Below are positions 1-7,509 of a stretch of DNA of 64,000 nucleotides, one piece after another. The stretch is taken from the NCBI RefSeq assembly GCF_039535475.1, contig NZ_BAAAXG010000026.1, forward strand, positions 1,426,001 through 1,490,000. The letters are read 5' to 3'. The notes under the pieces were generated by a model. That model was not told the origin of the DNA and ran no database searches. It saw nothing but the letters and a program-made list of their open reading frames with translations. Both the position numbers and the translations under genes were made by a program. Source of the stretch: Streptomyces showdoensis (GTDB taxonomy: Bacteria > Actinomycetota > Actinomycetes > Streptomycetales > Streptomycetaceae). Positions within the stretch are counted from its first letter, which is position 1. The number at the start of each line of letters is the position of its first letter.

Positions 1-63
1 CATCTGACCCCCTCGCGCCGCGCAGCCGCGCGGGGCACACCCACACCCGAAGGGAACACCCCG
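1..63. other. Left window edge, prophage intergenic
   Basis: These bases hold no gene that can be supported. They include an imperfect GC-rich inverted repeat at about 10-36. The AAGGGA ribosome binding site of the capsid gene lies at about 49-54. The preceding phage genes (protease, portal, terminase in this module type) must lie outside the window. Confidence 0.5.
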
Positions 64-1284
64 ATGCCCAACATCAGGGAGCTGCGCAGCAAGCGCACCA
101 AGCTCGGCGCGGACGCCCGCGCCATCATGCAGGCCGCCGAGTCCGAGGGCCGCTCGATGACCGGCGAGGAAGAGGCCCGGTTCGACAAGCTCATGGACGA
201 GCGCGACGGCCTGGACCGCACCATCGCGCGGGCCGAGAAGCTCGACGAGGACGCCCGCGCCGAGGACGACCTGCCCGACGAGGGGCAGCGCGGCGGCGAG
301 GAGGCCATGGGCGCCCTGCGCGCCTACCTCCTCGGCGGCCGGTCCGTCCTGACCGAGCGCCAGGCCCGCGCCCTGAACGCCGGGCACGACCCGGAGGGCG
401 GATTCCTCGTCGCCCCGCAGCAGTTCGTCAAGGACCTCCTCAAGAACGTCGACGACATGGTGCAGCTGCGCGGCCTGGCCACCGTGCAGCAGCTCACGCA
501 GGCCGAGTCCCTCGGCGTGCCGACCCTCGACACCGACCTGAACGACGCCGACTGGACGAGCGAGCTCGCCACCGGCAACCAGGACGACTCGATGCGGTTC
601 GGCAAGCGGGAGCTGCGCCCGCACCCGCTGGCCAAGCGCGTCAAGATCAGCCGCAAGCTGATGCGCGCCTCGGTCCTGAACCCCGAGAACCTCGTCCGCG
701 AGCGCATGGCCTACAAGTTCGGCGTCACCGCCGAGAAGGCGTACATGGTCGGGGACGGCAACCAGAAGCCCCTCGGTCTTTTCACCCCGCACGCCGACGG
801 CATCCCCACCTCCCGCGACGTGGACGTCTCCACCTCGGGCACCGGGTTCACGAACGTGGCCGCGGGCAACGCCGCGGACGACCTGATCACCGCCAAGTAC
901 ACGCTCAAGGGCGCGTACCACAAGAACGCCCGCTGGCTGTTCCACCGGCTGATGATCGCCTCGATCCGCAAGCTCAAGGACGGCGACGGCAACTACATCT
1001 GGCGCGCCGGCCTCGCCAACGACGCCCCCGACGTGATCCTCGACCTGCCGTTCCTCACCAGCGAGTTCGCCCCCTCGACGTTCGGCGACGGCGACTACGT
1101 CGGCATGCTCGGCGACTTCTCCTACTACTGGATCGCCGAGGCCCTCAACTTCGAGGTCCAGCGCCTCAACGAGCTGTACGCCGAGACGAATCAGCTGGGC
1201 TTCATCGGCCGCCAGGAGGCGGACGGCATGCCGGTCCTGGCCGAGGCGTTCGTGCGCCTGCAGTCCAACGACGTCGTGCCGTAA
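64..1284 (+). CDS. Phage major capsid protein, HK97 fold
   Basis: This 406-residue protein forms the icosahedral shell of a tailed phage. Residues 1-100 are charged and helical, as expected for a scaffolding delta domain that a prohead protease removes. The capsid domain begins near residue 108 (GHDPEGGFLVAPQQF), a typical start for HK97-fold shells that already carry a delta domain. Length and the following head-tail genes agree with the HK97 family. The ATG follows an AAGGGA site. Assignment as major capsid protein is firm. Cleavage at about residue 100 is inferred from the family. Confidence 0.93.
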   Translation: MPNIRELRSKRTKLGADARAIMQAAESEGRSMTGEEEARFDKLMDERDGLDRTIARAEKLDEDARAEDDLPDEGQRGGEEAMGALRAYLLGGRSVLTERQARALNAGHDPEGGFLVAPQQFVKDLLKNVDDMVQLRGLATVQQLTQAESLGVPTLDTDLNDADWTSELATGNQDDSMRFGKRELRPHPLAKRVKISRKLMRASVLNPENLVRERMAYKFGVTAEKAYMVGDGNQKPLGLFTPHADGIPTSRDVDVSTSGTGFTNVAAGNAADDLITAKYTLKGAYHKNARWLFHRLMIASIRKLKDGDGNYIWRAGLANDAPDVILDLPFLTSEFAPSTFGDGDYVGMLGDFSYYWIAEALNFEVQRLNELYAETNQLGFIGRQEADGMPVLAEAFVRLQSNDVVP

Positions 1285-1329
1285 CCCGCCCCGTCCCGCG
1301 CAGGCCCACACAGAACAGGAGCACACCTC

Positions 1330-1707
1330 ATGCGCACCGACATCAAGAACCACCTCGACATCGCCACCACCCTGACCCCGGCGGCCCGCGTCGACACGGC
1401 CACCGGCACCGGGGTGGACCTGGCGAACTACGACGCTGCCGCCGTGGTCATCTCCACGGGCGTCGTCGCCAACGCGGCGTTCTCCATCGAGGTCCAGGAG
1501 TCCGACACGCTCGGCTCCGGCTACACCGCGGTCGCCAATGCCGACCTCGACGGCACCGAGCCCGCCACGCTCACCGCGTCCACCATCACCGTGATCGGCT
1601 ACCACGGCATCAAGCGGTACATCCGCGCCGTGGCCACCGACGCGGGTACCGGCGACGCCTCGTTCGGCGTGACCGTCATCCGCGGCCGAGGCCGCGTCAA
1701 GCCCTGA
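1330..1707 (+). CDS. Small phage head protein (possible decoration protein)
   Basis: This 125-residue protein sits directly after the capsid gene, 45 nt away, with an AGGAG site before its ATG. The sequence is beta-rich with many small residues and the segment IKRYIRAVATDAGTGDASF. This resembles small proteins found beside HK97-like capsid genes. Position and size suggest a head decoration or accessory head protein. I see no motif that fixes the role. Confidence 0.6.
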   Translation: MRTDIKNHLDIATTLTPAARVDTATGTGVDLANYDAAAVVISTGVVANAAFSIEVQESDTLGSGYTAVANADLDGTEPATLTASTITVIGYHGIKRYIRAVATDAGTGDASFGVTVIRGRGRVKP

Positions 1708-1731
1708 CCGCCGAGCCCGCACCCCGCCCAG

Positions 1732-1753
1732 CCGCCCGTCTCCGCGCGGGCGG
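1732..1753 (+). other. GC-rich hairpin between phage head genes
   Basis: Arms CCGCCCG and CGGGCGG enclose an 8-nt loop just before the strong TAAGGAGG site of the next gene. There is no T tract. It could reduce read-through or stabilise the upstream mRNA, and it could also be chance in DNA of this composition. Confidence 0.3.
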
Positions 1754-1786
1754 CCGGGCGGGGGCCACACCTAAGGAGGCACCACC

Positions 1787-2146
1787 ATGCGTGTCGAGAT
1801 GCTGCGGCTGATGTCCAACCCCCGGTACGGCAACCAGCCCGAGGGCGCGATCGTCGACATGGACGACGCCGACGCCGAGCGCCGGATCGCGGCTGGCGAC
1901 TGCCGCCCCGTCGACCCGCCGAAGGCCAAGAAGCCCACCCGCCGGGCCGGGCCCGCCGAGCCGCCGGCGGACCCTGAGACGCCCATCGAGCGCATGTCCG
2001 TCGAGCAGCTCAAGACCTACGCCGCCGAGCACGACATCGACCTCGGCGACGCCGCGAAGAAGGCCGACATCCTCGCCGCCGTCGTCGCCGAGGTCGAGCG
2101 CCGCCGCGACCAGGCCGACGAGGGCGAGAGCGAGGGCGGCAGCTGA
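1787..2146 (+). CDS. Phage protein with C-terminal HeH/SAP-like helices
   Basis: This 119-residue protein has an almost ideal TAAGGAGG site. Residues 1-45 look like a small beta domain (RYGNQPEGAIVDMDDADAE). A Pro/Ala/Lys linker follows. Residues 68-105 (MSVEQLKTYAAEHDIDL, then KKADILAAV) match the helix-extended-helix pattern of Rho-N/SAP/LEM-like modules, which often occur in small head-gene products of actinophages. Its stop overlaps the next start (TGATG), so translation is probably coupled. Function is unknown. A role in head completion or nucleic-acid contact is inference. Confidence 0.6.
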   Translation: MRVEMLRLMSNPRYGNQPEGAIVDMDDADAERRIAAGDCRPVDPPKAKKPTRRAGPAEPPADPETPIERMSVEQLKTYAAEHDIDLGDAAKKADILAAVVAEVERRRDQADEGESEGGS

Positions 2147-2727
2147 TGGCGTACGCCAGCCCCGACGACCTGCGCCGCCTGCTGCGCATGGACTCGTTCA
2201 CGGAGGATGAGACCGCGACGGCCGAGCTCCTGATCGAGCTCGGCCAGGGCGTCATCGAGGACGAGATCGGGCAGCCGCTGGAGCAGTCCACCGACACCGT
2301 GGTCCTCGACGGCCCCACCGAGGACGACGCCCGCCAGGCGGGCAGCGGCTCACGGAAGCTGATCCTGCCGCGCTGGCCGGTCACGTCCGTCACCTCGGTC
2401 ACCCTGACCGACGACGGCGAGGAGCTCACGTTCGGCAAGGACGCCGACTACACGTGGTCGGCGGCCGGGATCCTGCACCGCCGCGGCGCCCACTGGCCCA
2501 GCCACGACCGGGCCGTTGAGGTCGTCTACACCCCCGGCTACGCCCCGGTCCCGGCCGGGCCGAAGCGCATCGCCCTGCGCCTGGCGATGGTGGGCTGGTC
2601 CAACCCTGAGTTCCTCTCGGCCGAGACCCTCGGCGACCATTCCCGCAGCTTCTCCGCCGAGGCTCTCGGCATGGAGCTCACGCCCGGCGACATCCGCACG
2701 CTGGGCGCCTACCGGGCCCGGACATGA
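2146..2727 (+). CDS. Phage head-tail connector, gp6-like
   Basis: This 193-residue protein begins MAYASPDDLRRLL. It has the acidic helical N-terminus and the LPRWPVTSVTSVTLTDDG segment typical of HK97 gp6-type connector proteins (also called phage gp6-like head-tail connector). Such proteins form a ring under the portal. Start and stop overlap both neighbours, consistent with a tightly coupled head-tail operon. Confidence 0.8.
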   Translation: MAYASPDDLRRLLRMDSFTEDETATAELLIELGQGVIEDEIGQPLEQSTDTVVLDGPTEDDARQAGSGSRKLILPRWPVTSVTSVTLTDDGEELTFGKDADYTWSAAGILHRRGAHWPSHDRAVEVVYTPGYAPVPAGPKRIALRLAMVGWSNPEFLSAETLGDHSRSFSAEALGMELTPGDIRTLGAYRART

Positions 2728-3050
2728 TCGGCCGCCACCTGAACCGCACCCTGGAGGTGTGGCGGCCGGTGACCGCCGACGACGGCTACGGCGGGCAGGG
2801 CACCACCCTGGTCCACCAGGCCGACGTCCGCGCCAAGGTGGACCAGCCGGGCGCGTCCGAGCGGATGCTGGCCCAGCAGGCCAGCGCCGAGCACACCCAC
2901 GACGTGTACCTGCTGCCCGACGCGGACGTGCAGCGCGGTGACGAGCTGCGCGGCCGCGGGCAGCGGCTGCGCGTCAAGCAGGTCGTCGAGCCGTCGGCGA
3001 CCCGCTACAGCAGGGCCGAGTGCCAGCTGATCCAGCAGGAGCCCGCCTGA
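2724..3050 (+). CDS. Phage head-tail adaptor/stopper
   Basis: This 108-residue protein has the beta-barrel pattern of the phage head-tail joining family (SPP1 gp16/HK97 gp7-type stoppers): an N-terminal LNRTLEVWRPV strand, a central VRAKVDQ, then HDVYLLPDADVQRGDELR and RLRVKQVVEPS. It would seal the connector after DNA packaging. The ATG overlaps the previous TGA by the ATGA arrangement. Confidence 0.8.
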   Translation: MIGRHLNRTLEVWRPVTADDGYGGQGTTLVHQADVRAKVDQPGASERMLAQQASAEHTHDVYLLPDADVQRGDELRGRGQRLRVKQVVEPSATRYSRAECQLIQQEPA

Positions 3051-3128
3051 TGTCGGGCCCGCTGGGCGCGGCCGCGGGCGCGCTGCTCGCCGCTGTGGGC
3101 GAGCTGCCCGACGGCTGCTACAGGATGG

Positions 3129-3137
3129 GAGGTGATC
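3129..3137 (+). promoter_or_regulatory. Near-perfect Shine-Dalgarno deciding the gp10-like start
   Basis: GGAGGTGAT matches the 16S anti-Shine-Dalgarno over nine bases and lies 6 nt (from GGAGG) before the GTG at 3140. This favours GTG 3140 over the upstream in-frame ATG at 3050 as the true start of the next gene. Confidence 0.65.
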
Positions 3138-3139
3138 CG

Positions 3140-3514
3140 GTGGCCCGCTCCGGGATGACCGTGGAGATCCTCGGCACCCGCCGTCTGCAGGCCCAGCTGG
3201 AGGACCTCGGCGAGGACATCGTGGCCGCGATCCGCAAGGCCGTGACGGAGTCCGCCGAGGCCGTGAAAGCGGACACGCAGCGCGACGTCGCCAGGGACAG
3301 CGGCAACCTGCACGACAAGGTCGGCGTGACGTACAAGGACGACGGCCTGACCGCGCTGGTCGGCTGGCACAACGACGCCGAGTACTACGGCCGGTTCCTG
3401 GAGTACGGGACCCGCCGCATCGCGGCGCGGCCCGCGCTGCGGCCGGCGCTTGAGGCCGAGCGCGGGCGCTACCGGGCCCGGCTGACCGACGAGGTCCGAA
3501 GGGCCCTGCGATGA
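3140..3514 (+). CDS. HK97 gp10-family tail-completion protein
   Basis: This gene encodes 124 residues from GTG. The sequence (MTVEILGTRRLQAQLEDLG, then DSGNLHDKVGV, YYGRFLEYGTRRIAARP) carries the signature of HK97 gp10 family proteins, including the FLEYGT motif near the C-terminus. These join the tail tube to the head. An in-frame ATG at 3050 overlaps the previous stop and would add 30 residues. I prefer 3140 because of the near-perfect ribosome binding site and because the family domain begins there. Confidence 0.82.
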   Translation: MARSGMTVEILGTRRLQAQLEDLGEDIVAAIRKAVTESAEAVKADTQRDVARDSGNLHDKVGVTYKDDGLTALVGWHNDAEYYGRFLEYGTRRIAARPALRPALEAERGRYRARLTDEVRRALR

Positions 3515-3930
3515 GGGCGGCCGACCCGCTGCTGCCGGTCCAGGGCGCCCTCGTCCAGGCGCTCGGGGGCGACGCCGCACTCGGCGCGCTCATCAGCGGC
3601 GTCTACGACTACCTGCCCGAGACCGCCGCGTATCCGTTCGTCGTCGTCGGCGAGGCCACCGGCACACCGGACAACGCGCACGACCGGTACGGGCAGGAGA
3701 CCGTCGTCACCATCCACGTGTGGTCGCAGTACCGCGGCTACAGCCAGGGCCTGACGATCGGGGCCCGCATCACCGCGGCCCTCGACCACCAGCCGCTGAC
3801 GATCCCCGGGCACGACCACATCGTGACCCGCTGGGAGACCACGCAGACCCTCACCGACCCCGAGCCGCCCGGCAACGTGCGGCACGTGGTGCTGCGCTAC
3901 CGCATCGTCACCGAGCAGCCGCCCACCTGA
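3511..3930 (+). CDS. DUF3168 tail-terminator/completion protein
   Basis: This 139-residue protein has the DUF3168 pattern: an N-terminal helix (VQGALVQAL), YDYLPETAAYPFVVVGEATGTP, TIHVWSQYRGYSQ and a C-terminal strand VLRYRIVTEQ. Proteins of this family cap the tail tube (lambda gpU-like position). It overlaps the gp10-like gene by ATGA and precedes the tube gene, the expected place. Confidence 0.8.
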   Translation: MRAADPLLPVQGALVQALGGDAALGALISGVYDYLPETAAYPFVVVGEATGTPDNAHDRYGQETVVTIHVWSQYRGYSQGLTIGARITAALDHQPLTIPGHDHIVTRWETTQTLTDPEPPGNVRHVVLRYRIVTEQPPT

Positions 3931-4005
3931 CCTCGCCCCACCCGCACACCCGGCCCGCGCCCGCGGCCCGGGCCCTGCCCATGCGCAGAACTGGAGGTAC
4001 CCCCA

Positions 4006-4344
4006 GTGGCAGCCCTGAACGCCATCCCCGTCACCACCCTCGGAGGCGTCGCCGACCTGGCGGCGGCCGCCGTCGCCGCGGCCGGCGGCGGCGACACCGC
4101 ACCGGTCGGCCCCGGACACGTCCTGTACGTGTCCAACGCCGACGCGTCCGCCCACACCGTCACCCTCGCCACCCCCGGCACGGTCGACGGACACGCCATC
4201 GCCGACGCCACCCTCGTCGTCGCCGCCGGCAAGAGCGGCCTCATCCCGCTCACCACCCTGTTCCGCGGCGCGACCGGCCGCGCCTCCCTCACCTACGACG
4301 GAGTCACGGCCCTCAAGGTCGCCGTCCTCAAGATCGGAGCCTGA
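4006..4344 (+). CDS. Small phage structural protein, unknown
   Basis: This 112-residue protein starts at GTG after a GGAGGT site. It is Ala/Gly/Val-rich and predicted to be mostly beta strand, with segments VLYVSNADASAHTVTLATPG and VAAGKSGLIPLTTLF. Together these look like a small jelly-roll or Ig-like module. It lies directly before the tail tube gene. A decoration role on head or tail is possible. I recognise no family. Confidence 0.6.
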   Translation: MAALNAIPVTTLGGVADLAAAAVAAAGGGDTAPVGPGHVLYVSNADASAHTVTLATPGTVDGHAIADATLVVAAGKSGLIPLTTLFRGATGRASLTYDGVTALKVAVLKIGA

Positions 4345-4347
4345 CCC

Positions 4348-4779
4348 GTGGCAGGTACAGACGCGTTCGGCACCCAGTTCCTGCGGGACACCACCGGCGC
4401 CGGCGCCTACGGCGTGATCGCCAACGTCGCCGACATCTCCGGGCCGTCCCGCTCCCGCGAGGCCATCGAGGTCACCGCACACGACTCCCCGAACGACTAC
4501 CGCGAGTTCATCAAGGGCCTCAAGGACGGCGGCGAGGTCGAGCTCACCATCAACTACGACCCCGGCGAAAGCACGCACGCCGCCCTTGACGGGGACTTCG
4601 AGGAGAAGGACCTGCGCAACTACCAGGTGATCATCCTTCCGGGCCACCCGGACGAGCACACCTGGACTTTCGCCGCCATGATCACCGACCTCGGAGACGC
4701 GTACCCCATCGACGACAAGATGGAACGTTCGGTCACCTTCAAGATCAGCGGCATGCCCACCCTCACCCCGACCGGCTGA
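4348..4779 (+). CDS. Major tail tube protein
   Basis: This 143-residue protein starts at GTG. The order of elements fits the lambda gpV/HK97 tube fold: an N-terminal strand region (IANVADISGPSRSREAIEVT), the DYREFIKGLKDGGEVELTINYD core and a C-terminal RSVTFKISGMPTLTP. Hundreds of copies stack to form the tail tube. It sits just before the tail-assembly chaperone and tape measure, the invariant siphovirus order. Confidence 0.88.
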   Translation: MAGTDAFGTQFLRDTTGAGAYGVIANVADISGPSRSREAIEVTAHDSPNDYREFIKGLKDGGEVELTINYDPGESTHAALDGDFEEKDLRNYQVIILPGHPDEHTWTFAAMITDLGDAYPIDDKMERSVTFKISGMPTLTPTG

Positions 4780-4796
4780 CAGGAGACCGACCCACC

Positions 4797-5210
4797 ATGA
4801 GCTCTCTCAAGGACCTCATCCGCAACGCGGACGACATCAAGACCGAGGACGACGTCGAGATCCCCGAGTGGGCCCCGGGCGTCATGTTCCAGGTGTGCGG
4901 CCTGCCGTCGGACGACTGGGAGACCTACCAGAACAGGGCGTCCACCATGACCCGCCGGGACTCCGCCAAGGCTGTGGAGATGTCGGTCAAGTCCCACAAA
5001 GCCTGGATCGTGGCCAAGTGCCTGCGCGAGCAGGAGACCGGCGACCTGGTCTTCCCTGACGTCCGCGAGGGCGTCGCGATCCTGTCCAAGCGCTCCGCCG
5101 GAATCGTGAACGGCCTGTTCAACCTGTGCCGCCACCTGTCCGACGACGACCGCAGCTTCGAGCAGAAGGTCGCGGCGGCTGAGGCGGATTTCGGCGACGG
5201 CCCGAGCTGA
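4797..5210 (+). CDS. Tail assembly chaperone, short (G-type) form
   Basis: This 137-residue acidic protein corresponds in position and size to lambda gpG, the chaperone that coats the tape measure before tube polymerisation. The ATG follows an AGGAG site. The last codons overlap an open -1 frame (5183-5542) that continues to the tape-measure start, so a fraction of ribosomes probably make a G-T fusion of about 247 residues. No independent start codon is visible for the second frame before 5339. Confidence 0.8.
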   Translation: MSSLKDLIRNADDIKTEDDVEIPEWAPGVMFQVCGLPSDDWETYQNRASTMTRRDSAKAVEMSVKSHKAWIVAKCLREQETGDLVFPDVREGVAILSKRSAGIVNGLFNLCRHLSDDDRSFEQKVAAAEADFGDGPS

Positions 5211-5542
5211 GGCTGCACTACGACCTCGCCGCGGCCTTCCGCCTCCCCCCGTCCGAGGTCCTGGCACGGTTCACCGAGGAGGAGCTCATCCGCCTCGTCG
5301 CATACCAGAACCTCTACGGCCCCATCGGGCCCGCGCGCATGGACGTCGTCGCCGCCCGGCTCGGCATGGACGTCGCCGCCCCGCACATGAAGAAGGGCCA
5401 GCGCCCCAAGCTGCGCGACCACATCGTGCAGTGGAGCCGGGCCGCCCGCCCCCGCCGGTCGGGGCACGAGCTGCTGGCCGCGATCCGCGGTATCCAGACC
5501 GGGTTCGACCGGGCCGGCCGCAGAAAGGAGCGCGCGCGATGA
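5183..5542 (+). CDS. Tail assembly chaperone, T-type extension by frameshift
   Basis: This reading frame is -1 relative to the upstream chaperone gene and is open from 5183 (after a TGA at 5180-5182) to a TGA at 5540-5542. It reads LRLHYDLAAAFRLPPSEVLA, ARFTEEELIRLVAYQNLYG, then a basic C-terminus, as in T-domains of actinophage chaperones. There is no ATG, GTG or TTG in this frame before ATG 5339, which lies well inside the conserved part, so it is most simply made by slippage between 5183 and 5207. The stop overlaps the tape-measure ATG. The exact slip site is uncertain. Confidence 0.72.
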   Translation, partial: GGFRRRPELRLHYDLAAAFRLPPSEVLARFTEEELIRLVAYQNLYGPIGPARMDVVAARLGMDVAAPHMKKGQRPKLRDHIVQWSRAARPRRSGHELLAAIRGIQTGFDRAGRRKERAR

Positions 5543-7506
5543 CGATCCTGGACGAGCTCCTGGTCCGCATCGGCATGGACTCCTCCGGTGTCGACGAGGG
5601 CGCCGAGGAGGTCACCAACCGCCTCGACGGCCTGGCCGGCCCGGCCGCCGCCGCGGGCCTGGCCGCCGGCGCCGTGTTCGCCGTGGGCATCGCCGGGGCC
5701 ATGGACATTGCCGGGGCCCGCAGCGAGCTGCAGAAGTCCCTGGACCTGACCAGCGAGGAGGCCGCGCGCGCGGGCGGCCTCGCCGGTGACGTCTTCTCCG
5801 ACGGGTTCGGCGAGTCCCTCGATGAGGTCACCAGCGGCCTGGCGACCGTCACCGGCGCGATGGGCAAGCTCGGCGACTTCACCGACGCCGAGCTGCAGGA
5901 CATGACCAAGGGCGCCCTCGGCCTCGCCAAGGCGCTGGAGGTCGACGTCGCCGACGCCTCGACGGCGGCCGGACAGCTGGTCAAGCAGGGCCTCGTCAAG
6001 GACGGCACCGAGGCGTTCGACGTCCTGACCCGCGCCGCGCAGGTCCTGCCCAAGAGCATGCTCGCCGACGTCCCGGCAGTGGTGCAGGAGTACGGAACGC
6101 ATTTCAAGCGCATCGGCCTCGACGCCTCGACTGCGTTCGGGATGATGTCGCAGTTCGTGAAGGCCGGCGGCAAGGACATCGATCAGGCGGGCGACATCCT
6201 GCACGAGTTCGCCCGCATCACGAGCGAGGAGACCGACCGGGCCAAGGAGGGCTTCAAGTCCCTCGGGCTGGACGGTACGGCGATGCTCGCCGACATCGGC
6301 AAGGGCGGCAAGCCCGCCGCCGACGCGCTGCAGCTCACCCTCGACACGCTCCGCGGCGTCGAGGACCCGGCCAAGCGGGCGCAGCTCGGTGTCGCCTTGT
6401 TCGGTGACATGGCCGGCGAGGCGGCCGACGCGCTGCTCGCCATGAACCCGGAGACGGCGAAGGCCGCGTCCGGCATGGACCAGGCGGCCGGGGCGTCCAA
6501 GAAGCTGACCGAGGCCATGGAGAAGGACCCCGCCCAGCAGATGGACGCGGCGATGCGGACGCTGCAGATGACGCTGGGCGAGGCGCTGCTGCCGATCGTG
6601 CTCAAGGCGTCGGAGCTGTTCTCCGAGCACAAGGAGCTCATCAAGACCCTCGCCCCGATCATCCTGGGCCTGGCCGTCGCGCTCGGCATCATGGCCGCCG
6701 TGATCTGGCTGGTGAACATCGCCATGCTCGCCAACCCGATCACGTGGATCATCCTGGGCATCGTCGCCCTCATCGCCGTCATCGTGCTCCTGATCGCCAA
6801 GTGGGACTGGGTCAAGGCCCAGCTGGAGATCCTGTGGGACTGGATCAGCGCCAAGGCCAAGGAGATCTGGGACCCGATCGCCCAGTACTTCACCGACCTG
6901 TGGGACGACATCACCGAGTCGTTCAACCAGGGCCTGGACTGGATCCAGGGCCTGTTCGAGGGCTTCCACCCGCTCGACTGGATCAGCACCAACTGGGACA
7001 AGGTCACCAGCTGGATCGACCGGCAGTGGGACACGATCACCCAGAACGTGAGCGACTCCATCGACGACATCGCCGGCTTCTTCGGCGGCATGTGGGACGG
7101 CATCACCGGCGGGTTGAAGAAGGCCCTCAACGGGGCCATCTACCTGATCAACAACGCGATCGAGGGCATCAACTACCTGATCTACGGGGCCAACAAGATC
7201 CCCGGGGTGAACATTCCGTACATCCCCTTCATCCCGTTCCTGGCCGAGGGCGGGATCACGACCGGCCCCACCCTCGCCATGATCGGCGAGGGCTCCGAAC
7301 AGGAGGCCGTCCTGCCGCTGTCGAAGCTCGACGCGTTGATCAACACCCCGGCCGCGATGGCCGCGCCGTCCACCGGACGGATGCAGCCGGTCCAGGTCCT
7401 CATCACCCCCACGGTCAACGGCGGCGCGTTCCAGGACGCGTTCCAGTACGAGGTGCGCACGCGGGCCGGATCGTCGGTCGCCCGCTACGCAGGAGAGGAC
7501 GAATAG
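5539..7506 (+). CDS. Tape measure protein
   Basis: This 655-residue protein sets tail length. The ATG follows AAAGGAG and overlaps the chaperone-extension stop. Residues 1-370 are helical with Ala/Asp/Gly-rich repeats. Residues about 370-425 form two or three strongly hydrophobic segments (LGLAVALGIMAAVIWLV, WIILGIVALIAVIVLLI). A Trp-rich amphipathic region follows (about 430-550). The C-terminus holds the common tape-measure motif LAEGGITTGPTLAMIGEG. At about 1.5 A per residue the tail would be near 100 nm (inference). Confidence 0.9.
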   Translation: MTILDELLVRIGMDSSGVDEGAEEVTNRLDGLAGPAAAAGLAAGAVFAVGIAGAMDIAGARSELQKSLDLTSEEAARAGGLAGDVFSDGFGESLDEVTSGLATVTGAMGKLGDFTDAELQDMTKGALGLAKALEVDVADASTAAGQLVKQGLVKDGTEAFDVLTRAAQVLPKSMLADVPAVVQEYGTHFKRIGLDASTAFGMMSQFVKAGGKDIDQAGDILHEFARITSEETDRAKEGFKSLGLDGTAMLADIGKGGKPAADALQLTLDTLRGVEDPAKRAQLGVALFGDMAGEAADALLAMNPETAKAASGMDQAAGASKKLTEAMEKDPAQQMDAAMRTLQMTLGEALLPIVLKASELFSEHKELIKTLAPIILGLAVALGIMAAVIWLVNIAMLANPITWIILGIVALIAVIVLLIAKWDWVKAQLEILWDWISAKAKEIWDPIAQYFTDLWDDITESFNQGLDWIQGLFEGFHPLDWISTNWDKVTSWIDRQWDTITQNVSDSIDDIAGFFGGMWDGITGGLKKALNGAIYLINNAIEGINYLIYGANKIPGVNIPYIPFIPFLAEGGITTGPTLAMIGEGSEQEAVLPLSKLDALINTPAAMAAPSTGRMQPVQVLITPTVNGGAFQDAFQYEVRTRAGSSVARYAGEDE

Positions 7507-7509
7507 ACC

